A stretch of DNA of 64,000 nt from Bacillaceae bacterium OF18-1A (GTDB taxonomy: Bacteria; Bacillota; Bacilli; Bacillales; Bacillaceae_G), in the NCBI GenBank assembly GCA_027694045.1, contig JAQEWB010000002.1:744001-808000 (forward strand), given 5' to 3'. The notes under the pieces are model-generated. The model did not search any database. It was not told where the DNA came from and saw only the letters and a list, made by a program, of their open reading frames with translations. Positions 8,015-16,056 of this stretch are shown here, in pieces. Each line of letters begins with the position of its first letter. Within the stretch, counting starts at the first letter, position 1. Position numbers and translations under genes: made by a program.

Positions 8015-8515
8015 TTAAGCAGCTTGCTTTTGACGTTTTGATGTTTTTGATCCTAATACTTTCGGGATAATAAAACCATCTATTCCAAACTTTCCGGCGT
8101 TCATACCAGAAACAAGAACGAACATAGATAAGATAACCATTTCGGGATTCACACCAATTGACCCACTAAACATATAGGAAAAGTTCATTACAAGACCAAA
8201 AAAGACCGCTGTTTTTGTTAAACAGCCTACAATTAAACCAATTCCGACTAAAATTTCTCCCCACGTTACAAGCGTATTAAACAAATCTACATTTGGAATC
8301 GCAAAATCTTGTAAGAATGATGCCCACCATGATTGAACAGCCGGTTGCGCTCCTTTAGATTTTTCAATTGCACCTTGTAAATAACCCGTTGCATCAAAAC
8401 CTTTTCCTTGTAGTTTACCGATTCCAGCCATTAACCATGTGTAACCAAGATACACTCGAATTACTGCTAATACAACAGAAACTGCTTTGTTTTCTCTTAA
8501 AAATTGAATAACCAT
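8015..8515 (-). CDS. DoxX family membrane protein
   Basis: A 166-residue integral membrane protein with four predicted spans, matching the DoxX family (thiosulfate:quinone oxidoreductase small-subunit and CatD-like proteins). It starts with a cytoplasmic REN segment, then VVLAVIRVYLGYTWLMAGIGKL, a loop with paired Trp (QSWWASF), and three more spans; the C-terminus is basic. TAGGAGG sits just before the ATG. The DoxX family is implicated in redox and thiol stress. A second, shorter DoxX gene (catD) is at 16920. Its upstream region carries repeats that look like an operator. Confidence 0.82.
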   Translation of the reverse strand: MVIQFLRENKAVSVVLAVIRVYLGYTWLMAGIGKLQGKGFDATGYLQGAIEKSKGAQPAVQSWWASFLQDFAIPNVDLFNTLVTWGEILVGIGLIVGCLTKTAVFFGLVMNFSYMFSGSIGVNPEMVILSMFVLVSGMNAGKFGIDGFIIPKVLGSKTSKRQKQAA

Positions 8516-8540
8516 ATCTTCCTCCTAAAGTTGTAATCAA

Positions 8541-8633
8541 ATTAGTTACAGATAATATAATAACATTAGTTACTTATTTTTTGAATGTTAATTATGGATA
8601 ATTTGTGACAGGCATATTATTCATAATTAACAT
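8541..8633 (-). promoter_or_regulatory. DoxX promoter with direct repeats and a large palindrome
   Basis: On the minus strand TTCAAA (8585-8580) and TATTAT (8562-8557) form a promoter with 17-base spacing. The 9-mer GTAACTAAT occurs twice, inside the spacer (8573-8565) and after the -10 (8549-8541). Directly upstream lies a palindrome with perfect 12-base arms, ATGTTAATTATG (8585-8596) and CATAATTAACAT (8622-8633). The arrangement suggests one or two transcription factors controlling the DoxX gene; no regulator could be named. Confidence 0.5.
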
Positions 8634-8778
8634 TTATATAGTAACTTTTATTAACTGTAAAAACTTGAACATATCATACCATAGTTGATAATCTTTTTCA
8701 TTGAAGAAAATGTAAAAAAAGTGTGAGTTAAATGTGAAAAGAGTTCATTCGAATATACAAAAAAACATTTTATTCTTT

Positions 8779-8865
8779 TTATGGATGCGATACTTGTAAA
8801 CTCGATGGTAAATACTTTGTATGTTCACCTTCACCGTGCCGAACAAAGACAAATTTCATCTCCAT
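8779..8865 (-). pseudogene. Remnant of a histidine phosphatase (phosphoglycerate mutase-like) gene
   Basis: A 28-codon frame on the minus strand starts ATG 8865 (or ATG 8859, preceded by GAGGAG) and reads MEMKFVFVRHGEGEHTKYLP before ending at TAA 8781-8779. FVRHGEGEH is the catalytic RHG signature at the extreme N-terminus of the histidine phosphatase superfamily, whose members are about 180-220 residues. Nothing downstream (8640-8778) continues the fold, so the gene appears to have lost all but its first exon-like 28 codons, by deletion. The intact Shine-Dalgarno suggests a recent loss. Confidence 0.6.
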
Positions 8866-9029
8866 GCTCCTCTCACTATGAACTTCCCTTACATACTTTT
8901 TTCCCTATATTATTCTTTATTCCTGCTATGTAAAAGCTAGTATGTAAAAAACATTCGACATGCATATTTGAAAAATATTACAATCATACATGTAAAACAC
9001 TTTTTACATAAAGGAGGATAATTACATAT

Positions 9030-9368
9030 ATGAAATGGATAATCGTCTTTGTCGGAATGATGATATGGGGATATATAAATGGCTTCTTTAATAGCGATAA
9101 AACTGCTAATCCTTGGATTACAGATGACGAACGTGAAACAAAAATTAAACAAAAAGCAATTACCGCAAGTTGGTCGGGTGTGTTCTTATTTTGTATTATG
9201 AATCTCTTAAATAAATGGTTAAGTTTAGAAACAAGCAATACATCACCTTACTTACCACATCCTGTCGCAACTATTTTAAAAGAAAATATAGAATTACAAG
9301 TTCTACTTATGCTATTTATTACGTATGGCATATTTTATGTATACTATCGTCACAAACTAAGTGCCTAA
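9030..9368 (+). CDS. Small membrane protein, unknown function
   Basis: A 112-residue protein with three likely membrane spans: residues 2-20 (IIVFVGMMIWGYINGFF), about 50-65 (GVFLFCIMNLL) and about 90-108 (VLLMLFITYGIFYVYY), with a charged loop DDERETKIKQK between the first two. AAGGAGG (9011-9017) lies 12 bases before the ATG, slightly long. It is followed by a bidirectional terminator and stands alone between divergent and convergent neighbours. No family was recognised. Confidence 0.7.
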   Translation: MKWIIVFVGMMIWGYINGFFNSDKTANPWITDDERETKIKQKAITASWSGVFLFCIMNLLNKWLSLETSNTSPYLPHPVATILKENIELQVLLMLFITYGIFYVYYRHKLSA

Positions 9369-9373
9369 CATAT

Positions 9374-9408
9374 AAAAACTGCCTAAAAATAAGTTGTAGG
9401 CAGTTTTT
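9374..9408. terminator. Bidirectional terminator
   Basis: ACTGCCTA (9378-9385) and TAGGCAGT (9397-9404) form the stem, with A5 before and T5 after. Confidence 0.85.
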
Positions 9409-10639
9409 ATTCCTTAATAGAAATGACGTTTTCCCAATTCCATCTCTCATAATACCACTCTGGTACGTCTATATTCTCAATCCACTTCTTTTCATTTGTT
9501 CCATCATCGTTAGCAAGCCATACATCTGCTTTCTTACGGTCTGAACGTATCCATATTAATTGATTGCTCTTCATGAAAACAGGATGATAATCGCCCTGTT
9601 TGTTAGATGGCTTTGTGATTTGATGTTGTTCATTAGTTGTACTATCGATTTCATATAAAAATGGTAGCGGCCTTTTTTCTGGTGGGGTTTCTATCCCTGC
9701 CTCTTTTGCTCGTGAAACAACAATTGCTTCATCGTTTTTCCATGTGAAATCCCAATCGACATATCCTTTTGGTGTAAATGTGTGTTGCTGAAGTGTTGGC
9801 AGCTCTTTTACTTTTAAATGCTTATTCTCTAATGCAACTCTCCCGCTTCCTTCAATATAAGCTAATATATTTTTGGTTGGCGCCCATTGAAACCATTGCG
9901 TATTTAATAACATTTGATCTACTTTTTCAAAGCGACTGCCATTTGCTCGAACTAAGCAAAGTGTATTGCTATCAGCTGACCATGAAGCTGTTGGTACTGC
10001 TAAAAATGAAATCCACTTTTGGTCTGGTGACCACTTAAACCCACTTGCAACGAGTGCTAAAAAATCATCATGTTCATTTGGTAATGCATACAAATGCTTC
10101 ATTTTGTGAGGATTCATATGTGCATCTTTTTGTACTTCATATAGCTGAGCTCCTGTCCATCCTGTTGGAAGTAAATATGCTTCAGAAGATACAAGAAACT
10201 TCTTGCCATCAGGGTACCACGCATAATCACCTACACCACTTGATACATTTTCAAAATCTGCATTCTTTTTTTCTACATCAAATGTATTTAACGTACCTGT
10301 AAATATAAATGCAATTATATTCTCAGTTGGTGACCATTGATAATTTGAAGCTTCAGATTGAAACGGTATAACCTTCTTCCCATCTTTCAGCCGGTACAAC
10401 TCAAGAATATTTTGCTTTTTTCCTTTTGCATATGCAAGCCATTCTCCATCATGTGACCACTTTGGCCCTGTTATGTATTCTCCTTTTGTAAGTTGTTTTT
10501 CTTTCCCATCAACTTTAACCCAAAGATCGTGATGACGAATAAAAGCAACTTTCACTTCGCTATTTTCTGCGCTAGTACTAGTGATTGCACATAAAAACAG
10601 GAGTAACATTGCACTGCCACTTACTATGAATCGTTTCAT
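9407..10639 (-). CDS. Secreted TolB-like beta-propeller protein
   Basis: A 410-residue exported protein. The signal peptide covers about residues 1-24 (ending TSTSAEN). The mature part is made of repeated blade segments with the WSPD/WSHDG signature of TolB-type propellers: PKWSHDGEWLAYAK, YQWSPTENIIAF, YAWYPDGKKFL, FKWSPDQKWISFL, FQWAPTKNILAY. Bacillus has no Tol-Pal system, so it is not TolB in the Gram-negative sense; propellers of this kind bind proteins or peptides at the cell surface. The ATG has GGAGTGGTG upstream. It is divergent from the protease gene vpr and may share its regulatory region. Confidence 0.75.
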   Translation of the reverse strand: MKRFIVSGSAMLLLFLCAITSTSAENSEVKVAFIRHHDLWVKVDGKEKQLTKGEYITGPKWSHDGEWLAYAKGKKQNILELYRLKDGKKVIPFQSEASNYQWSPTENIIAFIFTGTLNTFDVEKKNADFENVSSGVGDYAWYPDGKKFLVSSEAYLLPTGWTGAQLYEVQKDAHMNPHKMKHLYALPNEHDDFLALVASGFKWSPDQKWISFLAVPTASWSADSNTLCLVRANGSRFEKVDQMLLNTQWFQWAPTKNILAYIEGSGRVALENKHLKVKELPTLQQHTFTPKGYVDWDFTWKNDEAIVVSRAKEAGIETPPEKRPLPFLYEIDSTTNEQHQITKPSNKQGDYHPVFMKSNQLIWIRSDRKKADVWLANDDGTNEKKWIENIDVPEWYYERWNWENVISIKE

Positions 10640-10705
10640 AACACCACTCCATTTCCCCTCATAGTATCCCTCATTCCTTACCTACAATATGTAAAAAAAT
10701 GCCCA

Positions 10706-10783
10706 TTCGACATAATTAGAAAAAATTTCCCAAGAAATTTTCAATTCAAAGAGGATTGGTATGAATTATGTCGAAATTATAGT
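10706..10783 (+). promoter_or_regulatory. Candidate vpr promoter with operator-like palindrome
   Basis: TTGGTA (10756-10761) and TATAGT (10778-10783), 16 bases apart, form a plausible promoter for the protease gene. Its spacer contains AATTATGTCGAA (10764-10775), the exact inverse complement of TTCGACATAATT at 10706-10717. A second nested palindrome AAAATTTC-CCAA-GAAATTTT lies between them. Such paired arms with one in the promoter spacer are typical of repressor operators or looping sites. Confidence 0.4.
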
Positions 10784-10869
10784 TTAGCCAACATGCATTT
10801 TTATATTTAATGATAAAAATGTAAGATATTTTTTTGGAATATTGGCACTTTTAATTAGGGGGAGTTTCA

Positions 10870-13623
10870 ATGAAGAAATCTACATCTACACTATTAAGTA
10901 TGGCGCTCGTCTTTTCTAGTTTTGGGGCTCTAAGCGCTCATGCTGAATCACTGCAAAATGAGAAGCAATTTAGTCCACAATTAAAAACAACGATTGAACA
11001 ATGGGGAGAAAACAAAATTGCTCAAAGCGTTGAAACAAAAACATCCAAAGAAATCTCTGTCATTGTAGAATTGCAACATGCACCACTTGCTGCTCAAAAT
11101 AATATTCAGCATGCTCCAGATTTGCAAAATAGTAACGTACAATCTTATCATGCCGAGCTCAAAAAAGCACAAGAAGACACGACTAAGAAAATAAAAGAAA
11201 AAGCACCTGGTGCAAAAGTTAAAGAGGCTTATAATACGCTATTTTCTGGATTCTCTATTTCAGTTCCAGGAGATCAAATTACCGCCCTCGCTTCTTTGCC
11301 TGAGGTAAAAGCAGTATATCCAAACTTAACATATAAATTACATGAAACTTCAAAAAGTGATACGAATGAAGAAGCACCAAATATTGGCGGTCCAACAATT
11401 GGTGCTCCTGAAGCTTGGAATTTAAAAGATCCATCCGGTAAACCACTTGATGGAAAAGGAATGAAAGTAGCTGTTATCGATTCCGGTGTAGACTATACAC
11501 ACCCTGATTTAAAAGCGAATTATATCGGTGGGTATGATGCAGTCGATGAAGATAATGATCCAATGGATGGTAATGTACACGGCACCCACGTCGCTGGGAT
11601 TATTGCTGGTAATGGGAAAATTAAAGGTGTAGCTCCCAATGCCTCTATTCTCGCCTATCGTGTCATGAATGAGCTTGGCTATGGTACAACTGAAGATATT
11701 ATTCAAGGTATTGAACGCGCGATTCAAGACGGTGCTGATGTGTTAAATTTATCTCTTGGTCAAAATCTAAATGTACCTGATCAGCCTGTAACATTAACGT
11801 TAGAGCGTGCAGCAAAGCTTGGAGTCACTGCCGTTATTTCAAACGGAAATGATGGTCCGCATCCTTGGTCTGTTGATGCTCCTGCTAATGCAAGTAGCGT
11901 TATATCAGTTGGAGCGTCTACTGTTTCTATTCCATTCCCAACCTTCCAAGTAGCTGGTTCAAGTAAAACTTATCAAGGGTTACCATTATCAAAATCCGAT
12001 TTCCCAATAGGAAATGATTCTCCCCTTGTATATGTTGGATATGGTTCGCCAACGGATTATGCAAAACAAGATGTAAAAGGAAAGTTTGTCCTTGTCCTAC
12101 AAGGAACTTCCAGCACATTAGTGAAGGCTGAACAAGCAAAACAAGCAGGTGCTCTTGGTGTACTATTAATTTCTAATGAAAAAGAAATCAATATTATGCC
12201 TGAATACTTTGCACGTGAAAATTTAGCCCTCCCAGTTATGCAATTATCAAATACAAATGGGGAAGAATTAAAAAACTTGATTACGAAGCGTAAGAAAAAT
12301 ATAAAAATTGGACAACCAGCGCCAACTGAACTAATTGGTAACTTTAGTTCCAGAGGTCCATCACAAGGAAGTTGGCTTATAAAACCTGATATCATTGCAC
12401 CAGGAGTACAAATTACTAGTACTGTACCAAGAGGTGGCTATGAATCTCACAACGGAACTAGTATGGCTGCACCACAAGTGGCAGGTGCAGTTGCCCTATT
12501 ACGTCAAATGCACCCTGATTGGACGACAGAACAACTAAAAGCATCTCTTGCCAATACCGCAAAAACTTTAAAAGATGTAAATGAAAATACATATCCTGTT
12601 ATGACGCAAGGATCTGGTTTAATTAACATCCCAAAAGCAGCGCAAACAGATGTATTAATAACGCCTAATAATATTAGCTTCGGTCTTATTAAACCAAATA
12701 GCGGAAAAATAAAATTGACGCAAAATATTGCACTACAAAACCTTTCTAATAAAAAGAAAAGTTTCTCAACTCGTGTTGAATTATTAGAGGCAAATACAAA
12801 AACAAAAGTAAAAGCCTCTGTGCCTTCTTCTATTAGTATAAAGCCGAATGATAATATCGAAAAACCGCTTACTCTCACTGTCGATAGCTCACTGCCTCAA
12901 GGTGTATATACAGGAAATATATATGTAAAAGAGCAAGGTGCAAAAGAAGAAACTCGTATTCCATTTACATTCAGCATCGACCCGAAAGAATATAAGCGTA
13001 TAGATGGACTCGAAATTGTTAACGCTACTTTTAGCCCAAATGGTGACCAAATATTAGATGATAATCTTATTAACTATTATTTAGTTTCTCCTGTAGATGA
13101 TGTAACGTTGCATGCAAATTTAGTTACGAAGGAACGTGTAACATATCAAGGCATCATCTATCAAGGAAAAAATGAAACAGCTGGTTACAAACCATTTAAA
13201 TGGAATGGTACAAAAGCTGATGGTACTCCGTTAGCTGACGGTCTATACCAAATCGAAGCTGTTGCCTCTAATTCTGGTGGAGAAACAAAACAAACAGCTG
13301 CTGTATTTGTTGACCGAACTGCACCTAAATTAACACATGAAGTTGATCAAGAAAATCTCGTAATTAGAGGAAAAGTCGATGATATACTGCTAGATTGGAT
13401 GACTGAATCCGGCTGGACTGCTCCAGGCCAGCCAGTAATAATGCAATATGAAATTAATGGGGATGGAGTATGGGAAAGTGCATTCCTAAATCCTTGGGCG
13501 AAAAACTATGAAATTTATTTTGACCGCAGCCAGTTACAGCAAGGAAAAAATACAATTCACATTGTAGCAACTGATGCAGCGGGAAACAAATCTGAGTTAA
13601 ACGTCGATTTAGAAGTAAAGTAA
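10870..13623 (+). CDS. vpr: Vpr-type extracellular serine protease (subtilase, S8)
   Basis: A 917-residue secreted protease. Signal peptide 1-25; inhibitor_I9-type propeptide about 60-160; peptidase S8 domain about 195-590 with Asp204 (VAVIDSGVD), His237 (HGTHVAG), oxyanion Asn327 (SNGNDGP) and Ser531 (NGTSMAAPQ). A protease-associated (PA) domain is inserted about 370-480, as in Vpr. The C-terminal third (about 620-917) has an Fn3-like domain and a FlgD-like strand-rich segment (KWNGTKADGTPLADGLY), making it longer than B. subtilis Vpr (806). TTAGGGGGAG precedes the ATG. All catalytic residues are present. It stands alone with a downstream terminator. Confidence 0.9.
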   Translation: MKKSTSTLLSMALVFSSFGALSAHAESLQNEKQFSPQLKTTIEQWGENKIAQSVETKTSKEISVIVELQHAPLAAQNNIQHAPDLQNSNVQSYHAELKKAQEDTTKKIKEKAPGAKVKEAYNTLFSGFSISVPGDQITALASLPEVKAVYPNLTYKLHETSKSDTNEEAPNIGGPTIGAPEAWNLKDPSGKPLDGKGMKVAVIDSGVDYTHPDLKANYIGGYDAVDEDNDPMDGNVHGTHVAGIIAGNGKIKGVAPNASILAYRVMNELGYGTTEDIIQGIERAIQDGADVLNLSLGQNLNVPDQPVTLTLERAAKLGVTAVISNGNDGPHPWSVDAPANASSVISVGASTVSIPFPTFQVAGSSKTYQGLPLSKSDFPIGNDSPLVYVGYGSPTDYAKQDVKGKFVLVLQGTSSTLVKAEQAKQAGALGVLLISNEKEINIMPEYFARENLALPVMQLSNTNGEELKNLITKRKKNIKIGQPAPTELIGNFSSRGPSQGSWLIKPDIIAPGVQITSTVPRGGYESHNGTSMAAPQVAGAVALLRQMHPDWTTEQLKASLANTAKTLKDVNENTYPVMTQGSGLINIPKAAQTDVLITPNNISFGLIKPNSGKIKLTQNIALQNLSNKKKSFSTRVELLEANTKTKVKASVPSSISIKPNDNIEKPLTLTVDSSLPQGVYTGNIYVKEQGAKEETRIPFTFSIDPKEYKRIDGLEIVNATFSPNGDQILDDNLINYYLVSPVDDVTLHANLVTKERVTYQGIIYQGKNETAGYKPFKWNGTKADGTPLADGLYQIEAVASNSGGETKQTAAVFVDRTAPKLTHEVDQENLVIRGKVDDILLDWMTESGWTAPGQPVIMQYEINGDGVWESAFLNPWAKNYEIYFDRSQLQQGKNTIHIVATDAAGNKSELNVDLEVK

Positions 13624-13807
13624 TAAGTTCCTTGTCGACAATTTTTCACCATAGTCTAATAATGCTAGTAGTGAATGATATCCCTTCCTAAAAAACTGGT
13701 AGTTGATTTGAATCTATGCACACAATACGACAAATATTTCCATTATCTTAAAGCCAGTGATAAATAATTTTTCTATCTACAAATGCAGTAGTACCACGAT
13801 TCATTCA

Positions 13808-13841
13808 CCCCCTATTGGAATATCTGATAGGGGATTTTTCT
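13808..13841 (+). terminator. Terminator in the vpr-phhA gap
   Basis: CCCCTAT and ATAGGGG (13827-13833) form a stem followed by ATTTTTCTATTT. The gap 13624-13807 before it holds nothing recognisable. Confidence 0.6.
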
Positions 13842-13889
13842 ATTTCTCACACAACAAATATTAAATAATTCTGAATTTTATGATAAAAT

Positions 13890-13903
13890 TATAAGCGCTT
13901 ACA
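13890..13903 (+). promoter_or_regulatory. cre-like site upstream of phhA
   Basis: TATAAGCGCTTACA matches the catabolite-responsive element consensus TGWAANCGNTNWCA at all but its second base. It lies about 72 bases before the phhA start, so CcpA control of phenylalanine hydroxylation is possible. Confidence 0.45.
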
Positions 13904-13974
13904 ATTTTAAAATGTGTTGGTACAAGCTATACAAAACTGCTATTCATTTTTATAGAAAAAAGGAGGATGTCTAA

Positions 13975-15729
13975 ATGACAAAGAAAACAGAAATTCCATC
14001 GCATTTAAAACCGTTTGTTTCTACACAACATTATGATCAATACACACCGGTAAATCACGCTGTGTGGCGCTACATTATGAGACAAAATCATAGTTTTTTA
14101 AAAGACGTTGCCCACCCAGCCTATGTGAACGGACTACAATCATCTGGTATTAATATAGATGCAATTCCAAAGGTAGAAGAAATGAATGAGTGTTTAGCAC
14201 CAAGTGGCTGGGGGGCTGTAACGATTGACGGCCTCATTCCTGGCGTAGCATTCTTCGATTTTCAGGGACACGGCTTACTACCAATTGCAACTGATATCCG
14301 TAAAGTAGAAAATATCGAGTACACACCAGCTCCAGACATTGTACACGAAGCGGCGGGACACGCGCCGATTTTACTTGATCCTACATATGCAAAATATGTG
14401 AAACGTTTTGGACAAATTGGCGCAAAGGCTTTCTCTACAAAAGAAGAACATGACGCATTTGAAGCTGTTCGTACATTAACAATCGTAAAGGAAAGCCCAA
14501 CTTCTACACATGAAGAAGTTGTAGCTGCTGAAAATGCTGTAATCGAAAAGCAAAACTTAGTTTCTGGTTTATCAGAAGCAGAACAAATTTCACGTCTTTT
14601 CTGGTGGACAGTAGAATATGGATTAATCGGAAATATAGATAATCCAAAAATATATGGTGCCGGTCTCCTTTCTTCTGTTGGCGAGAGTAAACATTGCTTA
14701 ACAGATGCTGTGGAAAAAGTTCCATTTTCCATCGAAGCATGTACAGGGACAACTTATGACGTAACAAAAATGCAACCACAACTATTTGTTTGCGAATCAT
14801 TTGAAGAATTAACAGCCGCGCTTGAGAAATTCTCTGAAACGATGGCCTTTAAAACAGGTGGTAAAGAAGGGCTAGAAAAAGCGATTCGCTCTGAAAATTA
14901 TGCAACAGCTGAGTTAAATAGTGGATTGCAAATTACAGGCACATTCAACGAAAAAATCGAAAACGATGCTGGTGAAGTCATTTATATGAGGACAAATTCA
15001 CCAACTGCATTAGCGATTCATAATAAACAGTTAGGAAACCATTCTACTTCTGTACACAGTGACGGATTTGGAACACCAATTGGATTACTCACTGAAAATA
15101 TTGCATTAGAAAGTTGTACAGACGAACAATTACAATCATTAGGAATTACAATTGGAAATGTTGCAGAGCTTACTTTTGGAAGTGGCATTCATGTAAAAGG
15201 AACAGTAACGGACATTGTAAAGAATGACAAAATGGTTGCTCTTATCTCCTTTATCGATTGCACGGTTACCTATAAAGACCGTTTATTATTCGATGCTTCA
15301 TGGGGTGCATTTGATATGGCTGTTGGTTCAAAAATCACTTCTGTATTCCCAGGTGCAGCAGATGCAGTAGCATTTTTCCCAGCAGATGAGGAAACAGAGG
15401 AAACTCCAGCACCCCTTACATTAACCGAGCTCGACCGTATGTATCAAACGGTTCGTGATATTCGTAATGAAGGTGTTTTACACGATGCACATGTCGATCA
15501 AGTAGTAGCAATTCAAGAGATATTAAATACATTGTATCCGAAAGAATGGCTGCTTCGCCTTGAAATATTAGAGTTACTTTTAGAACATAACAAAGGACAT
15601 AAAGCATCCGCAGCCTTATTACAACAACTCTCTACTTTCACAACAGACAAAGCTGTTACACGCCTTATTACTAATGGTCTTGCATTATTAAAAATAAAGG
15701 GTGTGAAAAATGATGCTAAGATTAACTGA
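13975..15729 (+). CDS. phhA: Phenylalanine 4-monooxygenase with long C-terminal extension
   Basis: Converts phenylalanine to tyrosine using tetrahydropterin and oxygen. The aromatic amino acid hydroxylase domain fills about residues 10-310: iron ligands His124 and His129 in HEAAGHAP and Glu214 in WWTVEYGL. The protein is 584 residues, roughly twice the usual bacterial enzyme (about 260-300); the extra C-terminal 270 residues contain a strand-rich part (about 380-470) and a helical tail, with no family I recognise. AAAGGAGGATG precedes the ATG. The stop overlaps the start of phhB by 20 bases, so the enzyme and its cofactor-recycling dehydratase are translated together. Confidence 0.9.
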   Translation: MTKKTEIPSHLKPFVSTQHYDQYTPVNHAVWRYIMRQNHSFLKDVAHPAYVNGLQSSGINIDAIPKVEEMNECLAPSGWGAVTIDGLIPGVAFFDFQGHGLLPIATDIRKVENIEYTPAPDIVHEAAGHAPILLDPTYAKYVKRFGQIGAKAFSTKEEHDAFEAVRTLTIVKESPTSTHEEVVAAENAVIEKQNLVSGLSEAEQISRLFWWTVEYGLIGNIDNPKIYGAGLLSSVGESKHCLTDAVEKVPFSIEACTGTTYDVTKMQPQLFVCESFEELTAALEKFSETMAFKTGGKEGLEKAIRSENYATAELNSGLQITGTFNEKIENDAGEVIYMRTNSPTALAIHNKQLGNHSTSVHSDGFGTPIGLLTENIALESCTDEQLQSLGITIGNVAELTFGSGIHVKGTVTDIVKNDKMVALISFIDCTVTYKDRLLFDASWGAFDMAVGSKITSVFPGAADAVAFFPADEETEETPAPLTLTELDRMYQTVRDIRNEGVLHDAHVDQVVAIQEILNTLYPKEWLLRLEILELLLEHNKGHKASAALLQQLSTFTTDKAVTRLITNGLALLKIKGVKNDAKIN

Positions 15730-16024
15730 CGAAGAAGTTCAAGAGAATTTATCGAAGTTAAATAAATGGGCAGTGAAAGATGAAAAATGGATTGAAAGAA
15801 AATATATGTTTTCCGACTACTTAAAAGGAGTCGAATTTGTCTCTGAAGCTGCCAAACTATCAGAAGAACATAACCACCACCCATTTATCCTGATACAGTA
15901 TAAAGCAGTCGTTATCACTTTATCATCTTGGAACGCAAAGGGTTTAACAAAGCTAGATTTTGACCTTGCGAAACAATTTGATGCACTATTTTTACAAAAT
16001 GAAAAAGCAATTATAAGAAAATAA
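15710..16024 (+). CDS. phhB: Pterin-4a-carbinolamine dehydratase
   Basis: A 104-residue enzyme that dehydrates the 4a-hydroxypterin left by phenylalanine hydroxylase, regenerating cofactor. The active-site motif EEHNHHPF (about residues 51-58) and the C-terminal LTKLDFDLAKQFD segment match the PCD/DCoH family, whose usual length is about 100. The start (ATGATG, 15710 or 15713) lies inside the last codons of phhA with AAAGGGTG upstream, consistent with translational coupling. The gene ends at a strong bidirectional terminator. Confidence 0.92.
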   Translation: MMLRLTDEEVQENLSKLNKWAVKDEKWIERKYMFSDYLKGVEFVSEAAKLSEEHNHHPFILIQYKAVVITLSSWNAKGLTKLDFDLAKQFDALFLQNEKAIIRK

Positions 16025-16056
16025 AAAGGAGAAGCCTTTTTTAGGCTTCTCCTTTT
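16022..16056. terminator. Bidirectional terminator phhB / catE
   Basis: AAAAGGAGAAGCC and GGCTTCTCCTTTT form a 13-bp perfect stem around a T-rich loop; serves both convergent operons. Confidence 0.9.

Noticed and set aside
9215..9544. 109-codon plus-strand frame spanning 9215-9544
   Set aside because: It overlaps the membrane protein gene, a strong terminator and the convergent propeller gene, and has no start site support.
10720..10750. CodY box upstream of vpr
   Set aside because: The AATTTTC stretch matches only the left half of the consensus AATTTTCWGAAAATT; the right half does not fit.
14262..14800. Antisense frames of 98-156 codons within phhA and similar antisense frames in recJ, aspS and adhE
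   Set aside because: No ribosome sites or protein-like features; they are shadows of highly conserved genes on the other strand.
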